NCBI GenBank assembly: GCA_028288315.1
Contig: JAQBNY010000191.1
Coordinates: forward strand, 1 to 15,993
Source: Mucilaginibacter sp.
Lineage (GTDB): Bacteria > Bacteroidota > Bacteroidia > Sphingobacteriales > Sphingobacteriaceae
Reading direction: 5' to 3'
Length of the DNA stretch: 15,993 bases
Numbering within the stretch: the stretch's first letter is position 1; every line of letters begins with the position of its first letter. This document shows, piece after piece, positions 1 to 8,361 of this stretch. A model generated the notes under the pieces. The model searched no databases. It was given only the letters and a program-made list of their open reading frames with translations, and had not been told where the DNA came from. A program made the translations under genes and the position numbers.

Positions 1-438
1 CGGGTGTTCTTCAGGAAAGTTCAACGCCGAGAAGTTATGCCAGTCGTCTTCAATCTCCGGTCCTTCTGCAACCACAAAACCAAGGCGTTTAAAAATATCA
101 ATGATCTCATTACGCACCAATGAAAGCGGGTGGCGTGAGCCAATCTCAAAACCATCTCCCGGAAGGGTTAGGTCTATTTCTGATTTTGGATTTACGATCT
201 CGGATGCAAGCCCTTCTTTTAGCTCACTATACTTTGCTTCGGCCAGTTGCTTAAACTGGTTAAGTACTTTACCAAAAACGCGTTTTTCTTCTGGCCCAAC
301 GGTTTTAAATTCTTCAAAAAGATCTTTTATCAATCCTTTGGTACCTAAAAACTTAATACGAAAAGCTTCCAGCTCATCAGCATTTGCCGGCGAAAAAGCA
401 TTTATCTCGTTTGTATATTGGTCTATCTGCGCTTGCAT
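1..438 (-). CDS. pheS: Phenylalanine--tRNA ligase alpha subunit, N-terminal part (cut by window edge)
   Basis: Reading the minus strand from an ATG at 438 gives 146 codons open to the window edge; the C-terminal part lies outside. The alpha subunit carries the catalytic core of the (alpha-beta)2 enzyme that charges tRNA-Phe in the cytoplasm. The first ~80 residues (beginning MQAQIDQYTNEI) are charged and helical, matching the N-terminal coiled-coil tRNA-binding arm. The catalytic domain then begins with GSRHPLSLVRNEI (about 100-112), followed by a GFVVAEGPEIEDDWHNF stretch (about 120-136) and LNFPEEHP at the edge, all typical of PheS. The start fits the family N-terminus, and no in-frame upstream ATG looks better. 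It lies 48 bases behind kbl on the same strand, so read-through is possible, but a promoter-like box sits between them. Identification is secure; the missing catalytic half cannot be checked. Confidence 0.95.
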   Translation of the reverse strand, partial: MQAQIDQYTNEINAFSPANADELEAFRIKFLGTKGLIKDLFEEFKTVGPEEKRVFGKVLNQFKQLAEAKYSELKEGLASEIVNPKSEIDLTLPGDGFEIGSRHPLSLVRNEIIDIFKRLGFVVAEGPEIEDDWHNFSALNFPEEHP

Positions 439-470
439 TTATTATAGCTTATTCAAAAAAAATTCGATTA

Positions 471-478
471 CAAATATA
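471..478 (-). promoter_or_regulatory. Candidate -7 promoter box for pheS
   Basis: On the minus strand this reads TATATTTG, a perfect match to the Bacteroidota sigma-ABfr -7 consensus TAnnTTTG, 32 bases upstream of the pheS start codon. No clear TTTG -33 element is seen at the usual spacing, which would fall in the end of kbl. It suggests that pheS can be transcribed separately from kbl. Confidence 0.35.
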
Positions 479-486
479 ACGGGTAA

Positions 487-1677
487 TTATTTAATCACCG
501 CTAACTCCTTGCCCACCTTAGTAAATGCCGCAATGGCTTTATCTAAATGGTGCGTATCATGTGCTGCCGAGATCTGTACACGGATACGTGCTTTACCTTG
601 CGGCACAACCGGGTAATAAAACCCAATTACGTAAATACCTTCTTCCAGCATTTTGGCTGCAAACTCCTGGGCCAGCTTGGCATCATACAACATCACTGGC
701 ACTATTGGGTGCACACCGGGTTTAATATCAAAGCCTGCCGCTGTCATTTTCTCGCGGAAGTATTGGGTATTGGCTTCCAGTTTATCGCGCAGATTGGTGG
801 TTTCACTTAGCATATCCAGGACAGCTATGGAAGCACCGGTAATTGCAGGGGCCAGGGTGTTAGAGAACAAATAGGGCCTTGAGCGCTGGCGCAGCATATC
901 AATAATTTCTTTATGACCGGATGTAAACCCGCCTGATGCACCACCTAAAGCTTTACCTAATGTACCGGTAATAATATCTATTTTACCCATTACATTATGG
1001 TGCTCATGCGTACCGCGACCGGTTTTACCCATAAAACCGCTACAATGGCTCTCATCTATCATTACCAAAGCGTTGTACTGCTCTGCAAGGGCGCATATTT
1101 TATCCAGTTGGGCAATGGTGCCGTCCATAGAAAAAGCACCGTCGGTAACAATAATACGGTGACGGAGACCTTGTGTGGCTTTCAGCTTTTCTTCCAAATC
1201 GGCCATGTCATCATGCTTGTAGCGCTGGCGCTGGGCCTTACATAAACGTACACCATCAATAATAGATGCATGATTAAGTTCGTCAGATATAATAGCATCC
1301 TGCTCATTAAACAACGGCTCAAATACGCCGCCGTTGGCATCAAATGCAGCCGCATATAATATAGTGTCCTCTGTTCCTAAAAACTCAGCTATCTTTTTTT
1401 CTAATTCTTTATGTATATCCTGAGTGCCGCAAATAAAACGGACTGACGACAGGCCATAACCGTGCGTATCCATTGCTGCCTTTGCAGCTTCAATCACTTT
1501 TGGATGGGCAGAAAGACCCAGGTAGTTATTGGCACAAAAGTTTATTACTTCTTTACCACCCTGTACGGTTATATCAGCCCCTTGCGGCGAGGTAATAATT
1601 CTTTCCCTTTTATATAAACCGGCATTTTCAATATCTGTAAGTTCCTGCTGTAAAACCGGCTGTAACGTTTTATACAT
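487..1677 (-). CDS. kbl: Glycine C-acetyltransferase (2-amino-3-ketobutyrate CoA ligase)
   Basis: This cytoplasmic PLP enzyme (396 aa, the usual length) of the alpha-oxoamine synthase family (fold type I) interconverts 2-amino-3-ketobutyrate plus CoA with glycine plus acetyl-CoA, the second step of threonine breakdown. Visible signatures are NFCANNYLGLSAHPKV (about 46-61), the DELNHASIIDG segment with the PLP-stacking His136, DESHCSGFMG with cofactor-binding Asp208 and His211, and the Schiff-base lysine Lys242 in GTLGKALGGASGG. The C-terminal PVMLYD...YPVVPQGKARIRVQISA stretch is typical of the family. The ATG at 1677 gives the standard N-terminus. Its usual partner threonine dehydrogenase (tdh) is not in the window. 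Paralogues such as 8-amino-7-oxononanoate synthase and serine palmitoyltransferase share the fold, but the DESHCSGFMGKTGRGTHE stretch and overall similarity favour Kbl. It is transcribed divergently from the DUF5686 gene. Confidence 0.93.
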   Translation of the reverse strand: MYKTLQPVLQQELTDIENAGLYKRERIITSPQGADITVQGGKEVINFCANNYLGLSAHPKVIEAAKAAMDTHGYGLSSVRFICGTQDIHKELEKKIAEFLGTEDTILYAAAFDANGGVFEPLFNEQDAIISDELNHASIIDGVRLCKAQRQRYKHDDMADLEEKLKATQGLRHRIIVTDGAFSMDGTIAQLDKICALAEQYNALVMIDESHCSGFMGKTGRGTHEHHNVMGKIDIITGTLGKALGGASGGFTSGHKEIIDMLRQRSRPYLFSNTLAPAITGASIAVLDMLSETTNLRDKLEANTQYFREKMTAAGFDIKPGVHPIVPVMLYDAKLAQEFAAKMLEEGIYVIGFYYPVVPQGKARIRVQISAAHDTHHLDKAIAAFTKVGKELAVIK

Positions 1678-1696
1678 ATAAATAGATTTAAAGCGC

Positions 1697-1704
1697 CAAA
1701 ATTA
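1697..1704 (-). promoter_or_regulatory. Candidate -7 promoter box for kbl
   Basis: Minus strand reads TAATTTTG, a full match to TAnnTTTG, 19 bases before the kbl ATG. No well-placed -33 TTG is visible, so this is a motif match only. The rest of the 127-base divergent gap (1678-1804) is AT-rich, and I found no comparable plus-strand box for the DUF5686 gene. Confidence 0.35.
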
Positions 1705-1804
1705 AACATTAAGCCGCAATTGAATTGCTAATGCGCAACATTTTTAGTATATTACAGCTATTAACAAACATTTTAGTATAAATAGTATTAAATGTAAAAG
1801 CCAT

Positions 1805-4282
1805 ATGAGGACACATTTACTATTTATTTTTTTTATACTAACTGCATTCACTGCTTCCGCGCAACAGTATACCTTGTCCGGGCGTGTTAGTGGGCAAAAA
1901 AACGAACCCATATCTTTCACATCTATTTATATACGTAACTCCACTTATGGCACCACTGCCAATGAAGAAGGCAAGTACCTGTTTAAGCTTAGCCCCGGCA
2001 CTTATAATATTGTTTACCGTTTTGTAGGCTACCGCGAAAAAATGATTCCGGTTACAATAACCAATCATAACGATACGCTGAATGTACAACTGGATAATGA
2101 GATATTTGTGCTGACAGATACTACCAAATACAACAGCAAAACAGATAAGGGCATGGCTATTATGCACAGTGTATTAGCAAACCGCAAAAAGCATCTGGAT
2201 GAGTTTAAAACTTACTCATGCGCGGTTTATATTAAAGGTGTACAAAAGTTAACCAAAGCTCCAAAATCATTAATGGGCAGCGCGGTTGTCCGCCAGCTGG
2301 ATCTGGATTCAAACGGGCGCGGAATACTTTACCAGGCAGAGTCGTTTTCACAGTTCAATTTTCAAAAACCCGATAAATTTAAAGAGATAACAATTGCCTC
2401 AAAAATTGCTGGGACAAATCCCGCATTTGGCTATACAAAGGCATCAGATCTGCAACTGAACCTGTATAATAACATAATCCAAATTAACGGCCTTGCCTCG
2501 CATGGTTTTGTATCGCCGGTGGCATCAAATGCTTTTTCCTATTATCGTTATAAGTATATGGGGTCTACAGTATCAAACGGACGTACTATAAACAAGATAC
2601 AATTACTACCAAAACATACCCATGACCCGGTTTTTAGAGGCAATATTTATATAGCACAGGACGAATCACGCATTTACAGCGTTGACCTGATGTTGACCAA
2701 TACTAATAACAACCTTAACCTGATAGATACTATTGAAATAAGCCAGCAATTTGTACCTATTCGTGATAGTGTTTGGTTACCTGCATCAGTACAGTATAAC
2801 TTTGTAGGCGGTGTTTTCGGATTTAACTTTTCCGGGTACTATATGAGTATCTACAACAATTATAAAATAAACCAGAATTTTCCTGAAGGTTATTTTAATG
2901 GCGAGGTATTAAAGGTTGATACTGCTGCTACTATTAAAAGCAAAAATTATTGGGATGAAAACCGCCCTGTGCCATTAACGTTGCAAGAAACGCGTGATTA
3001 TAGTAAAAAAGACAGCATTGCCGCTTATAAACAAACCGATGCTTATTTAGATGACCTTCAACATACCAAAAACAACATTAATTATCCCGGTTATTTAATT
3101 TTTGGGTACCATGCCAGCAACCGCAGCAATAAAGATTCGCTTTATGTGTTTCCTTTTTTACAAACGTTTTATTACAACACAGTAGAGGGTTTTGGCATAA
3201 ACGCAAAAGTACGGTATACAAAAACGATAGATGACTACCGCTCATTGAGTATTACACCTGCATTACGCTATGGTTTTGCCAATAAATTATTTAGTGCCAA
3301 TATATTAACCGAGTACAAAAACGACCCTTTTCATAATGCTAAGTTTTGGGTAAACTTTGGCAGTGATGTACTCGACCTAAATAACGTAGGCACACGCTCC
3401 TTGTACTTTAATACATTGAGTACATTGCTGTATGAAAACAATTATGTAAAATACTACCGCTCGCAATTTGGTGGCTTTGGTTACCAACGCGAATTAGCAA
3501 ATGGTGTGCTATGGAGCGGGAGCTTAAGTTACTCCAGCCGCACGCAACTATACAATAATGCCTACGGCCATATATTTACCAGTAAAGTAAGGGAGTATAC
3601 TTCAAATAATCCTTTGGCGCCCACTTTTACGCCGGCTAATGACAGGTCTTTTTTATTCCCGCAGCACCAGGCGTTTACCTTTAACACTTCGGTAGCTTTT
3701 ACATTCAACCAGCAATATATTACACGGTCAACCGGTAAATTTAATTTGCCATCAAAATATCCAACTCTTACCATTAACTATCGCAAGGGAATAAAAAGTG
3801 TATTCGGCTCTGATGTTGATTATGATTTTGCTTCCGCTGATATTTCTCAGTATAATATCCGTATTGGTACATCAGGATTTTCATCCTTTAAATTAACCGG
3901 GGGCGATTATTTTAATAACAATACCATTTATTTTATGGATTACTACCATTACTTAGGTAACCAGGGTACCACGTTTGACCCTACCTATATCGGCAGTTTC
4001 CACTTTTTACCTTTTTATACCTACAGTACAAACGGAGCCTTTTTTGAGGCGCATTACCAGCACAATTTTGCCGGCTCGCTGCTTAATAAAATATCATTTA
4101 TCAGAAAATTTAAACTGGAAGAAATTATAGGTGCTAACTATTTAAGCACAAAAGGCAACCTCAATTACAGAGAGCTATATATTGGGGTGCAACGCCTTAT
4201 ATTCAGGGTTGACTATGGTGTATCATATGCCGGAAATAAAAAGTATATACAAGGGTTCAGGATATTTTACGGGATAAGATAA
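1805..4282 (+). CDS. Outer-membrane DUF5686 protein with carboxypeptidase-regulatory-like domain
   Basis: This is an 825-aa exported protein. A signal peptide (residues 1-~19, ending TASAQ) is followed by a carboxypeptidase D regulatory-like beta-sandwich (about 22-98: LSGRVSGQKNEPISFTSIYI, NEEGKYLFKLSPGTYNIVYRFVGY). The remaining ~700 residues fit DUF5686: alternating aromatic/polar strands, many Tyr/Asn/Phe, and a C-terminal half that looks like a transmembrane beta-barrel ending RIFYGIR. It has no lipobox and no TonB plug, so it is not a SusC-type transporter. Such proteins are common in Bacteroidota, usually one or a few per genome, and their role is not established. The ATG at 1805 is directly followed by the signal peptide, which supports this start. 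It is probably monocistronic: kbl diverges upstream and a repeat-rich gap follows. Export and outer-membrane location are inferred; no substrate can be assigned. Confidence 0.85.
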   Translation: MRTHLLFIFFILTAFTASAQQYTLSGRVSGQKNEPISFTSIYIRNSTYGTTANEEGKYLFKLSPGTYNIVYRFVGYREKMIPVTITNHNDTLNVQLDNEIFVLTDTTKYNSKTDKGMAIMHSVLANRKKHLDEFKTYSCAVYIKGVQKLTKAPKSLMGSAVVRQLDLDSNGRGILYQAESFSQFNFQKPDKFKEITIASKIAGTNPAFGYTKASDLQLNLYNNIIQINGLASHGFVSPVASNAFSYYRYKYMGSTVSNGRTINKIQLLPKHTHDPVFRGNIYIAQDESRIYSVDLMLTNTNNNLNLIDTIEISQQFVPIRDSVWLPASVQYNFVGGVFGFNFSGYYMSIYNNYKINQNFPEGYFNGEVLKVDTAATIKSKNYWDENRPVPLTLQETRDYSKKDSIAAYKQTDAYLDDLQHTKNNINYPGYLIFGYHASNRSNKDSLYVFPFLQTFYYNTVEGFGINAKVRYTKTIDDYRSLSITPALRYGFANKLFSANILTEYKNDPFHNAKFWVNFGSDVLDLNNVGTRSLYFNTLSTLLYENNYVKYYRSQFGGFGYQRELANGVLWSGSLSYSSRTQLYNNAYGHIFTSKVREYTSNNPLAPTFTPANDRSFLFPQHQAFTFNTSVAFTFNQQYITRSTGKFNLPSKYPTLTINYRKGIKSVFGSDVDYDFASADISQYNIRIGTSGFSSFKLTGGDYFNNNTIYFMDYYHYLGNQGTTFDPTYIGSFHFLPFYTYSTNGAFFEAHYQHNFAGSLLNKISFIRKFKLEEIIGANYLSTKGNLNYRELYIGVQRLIFRVDYGVSYAGNKKYIQGFRIFYGIR

Positions 4283-4286
4283 GGTT

Positions 4287-4344
4287 GGTGAGTGGTTGAT
4301 TAGGTGAGTAGTTGCTTAAATAAAACCACTCACCTAATCAACCA
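4287..4344 (+). repeat. 16-bp tandem repeat with an inverted copy, forming a long hairpin
   Basis: Two adjacent 16-mers, GGTGAGTGGTTGATTA (4287-4302) and GGTGAGTAGTTGCTTA (4303-4318), differ at two positions. A third copy lies inverted: 4328-4344 is the exact reverse complement of 4293-4309, giving a perfect 17-bp stem with an 18-base loop. The plus-strand repeat arm contains only A, G and T apart from one C. The stem directly follows the DUF5686 stop codon and could help end its transcript, but no T-run follows it, so it is not a classic intrinsic terminator. Confidence 0.85.
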
Positions 4345-4375
4345 TTTTACCATTAACTATAAATATTTATATTTG
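4345..4375 (+). promoter_or_regulatory. Candidate promoter of trhO (-33 and -7 boxes)
   Basis: TATATTTG at 4368-4375 matches the Bacteroidota -7 consensus TAnnTTTG exactly. A TTTT at 4345-4348, one base off the TTTG -33 consensus, lies 19 bases upstream, the preferred spacing. Transcription would start near 4382, leaving a leader of about 26 bases before the ATG at 4408. The upstream box starts exactly where the long hairpin ends. Confidence 0.5.
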
Positions 4376-4407
4376 CGCCTCATTTAACACTGTTTGCAGC
4401 AGTATCA

Positions 4408-5379
4408 ATGAAGGTTATGACAAAATACAATACACTCCTTTACTATTGTTACGCAACAATAGCCGATGGCGAGCAGTTTGCAGCCGATCATTTAAATTTT
4501 TGTAAAAGCTTAGGCTTAACCGGGCGCATTATTGTTGCTAACGAGGGCCTGAACGGCACGGTTTCCGGCACTGCCGAATCTTGTAGAACATATATGGATA
4601 CCGTTCATGCCGATGAGCGTTTTGCCAGCATTGATTTTAAGATTGACGAGGTTGAAGAGCCTTCATTTGTTAAAATGCATGTGCGTTACAAATCAGAAAT
4701 TGTACACTCCGGTCTGCGCGATCCTAATATGATCAATCCGCAAAAAAAAACCGGCAAGCATCTGCATCCCAAAGAATTTTTGGACATGAAAGACCGCGAT
4801 GATGTGGTGATACTGGATGTGCGCTCTAACTACGAGCACTCCCTGGGTAAGTTTAAAAATGCCGTTACGCTGGATATTGAGAACTTTCGCGATTTCCCGG
4901 CTATGATTAATGAGCTGGCTCAGTATAAAGACAAAAAAATACTTACCTATTGTACAGGCGGCATTAAATGCGAAAAAGCATCGGCCCTGTTACTGCATGA
5001 AGGTTTTAGTGATGTTTACCAACTGCATGGTGGTATTATTAAATATGGCAAAGAAACCGGCGGCGAAGACTTTGAAGGTAAATGCTACGTGTTTGACAAT
5101 CGCCTCTCTGTTGATGTGAACAGTGTTAACCCGGTTGTTATTTCTAAATGCTTTAACTGTGGTACCACCACCCATAAAATGATCAATTGCGCTAACCCTG
5201 AATGCAACGAGCATTTTACCCAGTGTGATGAATGCGGTACAAAAATGGAAGGCTGTTGCAGCAGTGCCTGCCAGGCCCATCCCCGCAAAAGGGTTTATGA
5301 TGGTACAGGTTATTATGTAAAAGTTCCACAGCCAATAAATACCAGCAAAGGCAACAAGCTACAGTTAGCTACAGAGTAA
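4408..5379 (+). CDS. trhO: tRNA uridine-34 hydroxylase, rhodanese family (TrhO/YceA)
   Basis: This cytoplasmic protein (323 aa) belongs to the TrhO family, which uses O2 to hydroxylate U34 of certain tRNAs to 5-hydroxyuridine, the precursor of wobble modifications such as mo5U/cmo5U. The N-terminal ferredoxin-like UPF0176 domain (about 6-100) includes GRIIVANEGLNGTVSG. A rhodanese domain follows (about 120-218: VVILDVRSNYEHSLGKFKNA), with its active-site loop YCTGGIKCEK and catalytic Cys182. The C-terminal tail is Cys-rich with nine cysteines (248, 251, 261, 266, 273, 276, 283, 284, 288), as in the family's Rhodanase_C domain, probably a metal site. An alternative start is Met4 (4417), whose N-terminus MTKYNTLLYY is closer to the family; no Shine-Dalgarno decides between them. 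It appears to be a single-gene unit with its own promoter-like site and terminator. Confidence 0.92.
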   Translation: MKVMTKYNTLLYYCYATIADGEQFAADHLNFCKSLGLTGRIIVANEGLNGTVSGTAESCRTYMDTVHADERFASIDFKIDEVEEPSFVKMHVRYKSEIVHSGLRDPNMINPQKKTGKHLHPKEFLDMKDRDDVVILDVRSNYEHSLGKFKNAVTLDIENFRDFPAMINELAQYKDKKILTYCTGGIKCEKASALLLHEGFSDVYQLHGGIIKYGKETGGEDFEGKCYVFDNRLSVDVNSVNPVVISKCFNCGTTTHKMINCANPECNEHFTQCDECGTKMEGCCSSACQAHPRKRVYDGTGYYVKVPQPINTSKGNKLQLATE

Positions 5380-5383
5380 TAAT

Positions 5384-5416
5384 AAAAAGCTTATCACACC
5401 CTGATAAGCTTTTTTG
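5384..5416 (+). terminator. Intrinsic terminator after trhO
   Basis: Perfect 13-bp inverted repeat (5384-5396 with 5402-5414), loop CACCC, ending in a run of six T at 5410-5415. It starts 4 bases after the trhO stop codon. The A-run on the opposite side makes it potentially bidirectional. It separates trhO from the polysaccharide locus. Confidence 0.9.
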
Positions 5417-5472
5417 CTGTTTATTAGCTAGCAAAACGTATTTTCGTGCCTATTAAGCCGTTCCGTAAACCT

Positions 5473-8361
5473 ATGCGTAAACACTTACTGTTTTTCGCCC
5501 ACCTATTATCAATAATTGTATGGGCACAGGCTGCCGATATAAAAAGCATTGGTGTGCCCTATGTGCAAAATTACACAAAGGCGCAATACCAATCGGGTAA
5601 TCAAAACTGGTCTGTAACGCGCAATGAGCATGGCATAATGTATTTTGGAAATGCAGAGGGCTTATTAGCGTTTGATGGCAAATACTGGCAACTGCACCAC
5701 ATGCCTAATAACTTAATAGTACGTTCAGTGGCGGCCGATGGCAAAGGCAAAATATATGTAGGCGGCTTTGGCGAATTAGGCTATTGGGAAAACAACCTGA
5801 ACGGTTTTTTAAAATACCATTCCTTAACCAACTTAGTGCCTGATAAATTTTTATTAAACGAGGAGATATGGAAAATATATGTGGATGGCAATAAGGTTAT
5901 TTTCCAATCGTTTGGCTCTATCTTCATTTATGCTAACGGAAAAATAGAAATTGTTAAAGCGGCTAAACCCTACCTATTTTTTTTTAAATGTGGCAGTCGC
6001 TATTTTGTTGAGCAGGTTGATGCGGGGCTGTTTAAACTAACAAATAACAAACTCGTTTATGTACCGGGCAGTAATATTTTAGGTAACAGTGGTGTGCTGT
6101 CTATACTGCCTTATCAAAAAGGCAAATATCTTATCGGCACTGCCAAAAATGGATTATTTATTTATGATGGCGTTACAATAAAACCCTGGGCAAACAAGGC
6201 TAACGATTTTTTAAAAACCTATCAGCTAAACAACGGCGCCTACATTCCCGGCAAGTATATAGCTTATGGCACTATACTAAACGGCATTATTATTATTGAT
6301 ACCACGGGCAATGTAATTCAGCATATTAATAAATCAAGCGGGTTACAAAATAATACTGTATTGAGTCTTTATACCGATGCCGAGCAAAATCTTTGGGCGG
6401 GGCTTGATAATGGCATTGACCGCATTGAGGTAAACTCCCCTCTGTATTTTTACTTTGACAAAACCGGCCGCTTTGGTACTGTTTATTCCAGCACCATTTT
6501 TAACAACAAAATATATCTTGGTACAAACCAGGGGCTATTCTATAGCGATTGGGTAAACCCTGCAACTAACCGCCTGTTTCAGTCGTTTAATTTTCAACTC
6601 ATCCCTGGCTCGCAGGGGCAGGTTTGGGACCTCTCCTTACAGGATGGGCGCTTGCTTTGCGGGCACAATACGGGTACTTACCAGGTAAACGGCAGCACTA
6701 TCAATAAAATATCAGCTATAAACGGAGGTTGGACCATCAAGAAACTAAACGATCACCAACTTATTCAAGGCACATACACCGGCCTTGTTGTTTACCGTAA
6801 AGACAAAGCAGGCAACTGGGTGTTTGACCATAAAATAGCCAACTTTGGGGAGCCATCACGTTATGTTGAACGAGATAGCAAAGGGCAAATATGGGTTAGC
6901 CATGCTTATAAGGGCATATATAAATTAACCTTAAGCGCCGATTTGCAGCGGGCTACATCTGTAAAATATTACGATGAAAAACAAGGTTTGCCGGGCAGTT
7001 ATAACGTAAACGTTTTTAGTTTGGATAATCGGGTAGTATTCTCATCAGACGCTGGCTTTTATGTTTATGATGACATTACCGACCGTTTTGAAAAATATGT
7101 GCAGCTTAACAAAAAACTGGGCACCTTCTCATCATCCAGCAAATTAATACCTGCCATTGGTAAAAGATACTGGTTTGTTAACAACGGACGTGTTTCCCTG
7201 GCAGATCTGTCTGTACCCGGCAAATTATCTATCGACTCCAATCGTTTCAGCATACTGAATGGCCAGATGGTACAACATTATGAGAACATTAACCTTATCA
7301 ATAATTCCATTTACCTTATTAGTGTTGATGATGGCTTTGTTATCCTGAATGACGAGGACGCGCTTCTCCAAAACAAAACCAAGTCTCCTCAAGTGCTTAT
7401 CAGAAAAATAGAGAACGTTACCGATAAAATATCTGTAATGGCCGAGAATGGCGATATAGGGCATACTTTGCAAATACCATACACACAAAACAACATCCGC
7501 ATATCGTATACGCTGCCTTATTACAAACAGGCCAAAATCAAGTTTCAGTACTACCTGGAAGGATATTCAAGACAATGGTCTGACTGGTCTGCACAAAGCC
7601 AAAAGGAATTTACCAATCTTGATCAGGGCACTTATCAATTTAAGGTAAGAGCCAAAATAAATGATGAAATTATATCCTCTGCTTCCATATTTACATTTGA
7701 AGTATTGCCGCCCTGGTACGCGGGTAAGGTGGCATTAGTTTTTTATGTTCTGTTGGTTATTACTGCGTGGTATTTTATACGGTATTATTATCGCCTTAAA
7801 TTAAAACGCCATCAGCAGGAAATTCATGATAAATTACAGCGTGAGAAAGAAGAGTTTTTGAAACAGGAAGCTATTATTAATCAGCAGCATATTGTAACTA
7901 TTAAAAACGAACAGTTACAGGCAGATCTGGCAAGCAAGAATCGTGAGCTTGCAAATTCTGCTATGAATATTGTTTACAAAAATGAGTTGTTGCAAAAATT
8001 AAGTGACGAGATCAACAATTTTAAAGATAGCAACGGCAAAAAAATATCAGAAGATCAGCTCAGAAAAATTCATAATGTTATTGACGACGGCATGAGCGAT
8101 GAGCGCGATTGGAATATTTTTGAACGCAGCTTTAATGAAGCTCATGAGAATTTTTTTAAGAAACTAAAGCACCGCCACCCAGACCTCGTGCCTAATGATC
8201 TTAAACTTTGTGCTTATTTAAGAATGAATATGAGCAGTAAGGAAATGGCATCTTTATTAAACATTTCTCTCAGAGGTGTAGAAATAAGACGCTATAGGTT
8301 GCGCAAAAAGCTCAATTTGCCGCATGATAAGAACTTGGTAGAGTTTCTCATCGAGTTATAA
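5473..8361 (+). CDS. SusR-like one-component membrane regulator (propeller, Y_Y_Y, HTH)
   Basis: This is a 962-aa inner-membrane sensor/regulator. After a signal sequence (1-~20, ending VWAQA) comes a long periplasmic region with propeller-type repeats such as GIMYFGNAEGLLAFDGKYW, KGKIYVGGFGELGYW and NLWAGLDNGIDRIE, then a Y_Y_Y domain (about 666-745). One membrane helix follows (about 748-770), then a charged coiled coil (about 773-853) and a C-terminal LuxR-like helix-turn-helix (about 905-950: DLKLCAYLRMNMSSKEMASLLNISLRGVEIRRYRLRKKL). There is no histidine kinase or receiver domain, so binding of a sugar in the periplasm would act on the HTH directly across the membrane. I chose the ATG at 5473 because it opens the signal peptide; a GTG at 5446 adds nine residues but overlaps the promoter-like region. 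Lying just upstream of susC/susD, it probably controls them. Ligand unknown. Confidence 0.85.
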   Translation: MRKHLLFFAHLLSIIVWAQAADIKSIGVPYVQNYTKAQYQSGNQNWSVTRNEHGIMYFGNAEGLLAFDGKYWQLHHMPNNLIVRSVAADGKGKIYVGGFGELGYWENNLNGFLKYHSLTNLVPDKFLLNEEIWKIYVDGNKVIFQSFGSIFIYANGKIEIVKAAKPYLFFFKCGSRYFVEQVDAGLFKLTNNKLVYVPGSNILGNSGVLSILPYQKGKYLIGTAKNGLFIYDGVTIKPWANKANDFLKTYQLNNGAYIPGKYIAYGTILNGIIIIDTTGNVIQHINKSSGLQNNTVLSLYTDAEQNLWAGLDNGIDRIEVNSPLYFYFDKTGRFGTVYSSTIFNNKIYLGTNQGLFYSDWVNPATNRLFQSFNFQLIPGSQGQVWDLSLQDGRLLCGHNTGTYQVNGSTINKISAINGGWTIKKLNDHQLIQGTYTGLVVYRKDKAGNWVFDHKIANFGEPSRYVERDSKGQIWVSHAYKGIYKLTLSADLQRATSVKYYDEKQGLPGSYNVNVFSLDNRVVFSSDAGFYVYDDITDRFEKYVQLNKKLGTFSSSSKLIPAIGKRYWFVNNGRVSLADLSVPGKLSIDSNRFSILNGQMVQHYENINLINNSIYLISVDDGFVILNDEDALLQNKTKSPQVLIRKIENVTDKISVMAENGDIGHTLQIPYTQNNIRISYTLPYYKQAKIKFQYYLEGYSRQWSDWSAQSQKEFTNLDQGTYQFKVRAKINDEIISSASIFTFEVLPPWYAGKVALVFYVLLVITAWYFIRYYYRLKLKRHQQEIHDKLQREKEEFLKQEAIINQQHIVTIKNEQLQADLASKNRELANSAMNIVYKNELLQKLSDEINNFKDSNGKKISEDQLRKIHNVIDDGMSDERDWNIFERSFNEAHENFFKKLKHRHPDLVPNDLKLCAYLRMNMSSKEMASLLNISLRGVEIRRYRLRKKLNLPHDKNLVEFLIEL

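Noticed and set aside
101..616. Plus-strand ORF of 171 codons at the left edge
   Set aside because: It lies antisense to pheS and the end of kbl, both with clear family motifs, and its own translation resembles no protein.
4990..5280. Minus-strand ORFs inside trhO
   Set aside because: They are shadows of the Cys-rich C-terminal coding region of trhO and lack family features.
5446..5472. GTG start extending the regulator by nine residues
   Set aside because: The ATG at 5473 directly opens a good signal peptide, and the GTG overlaps a promoter-like TATTTTCG at 5439-5446, so it would probably not be transcribed in full.
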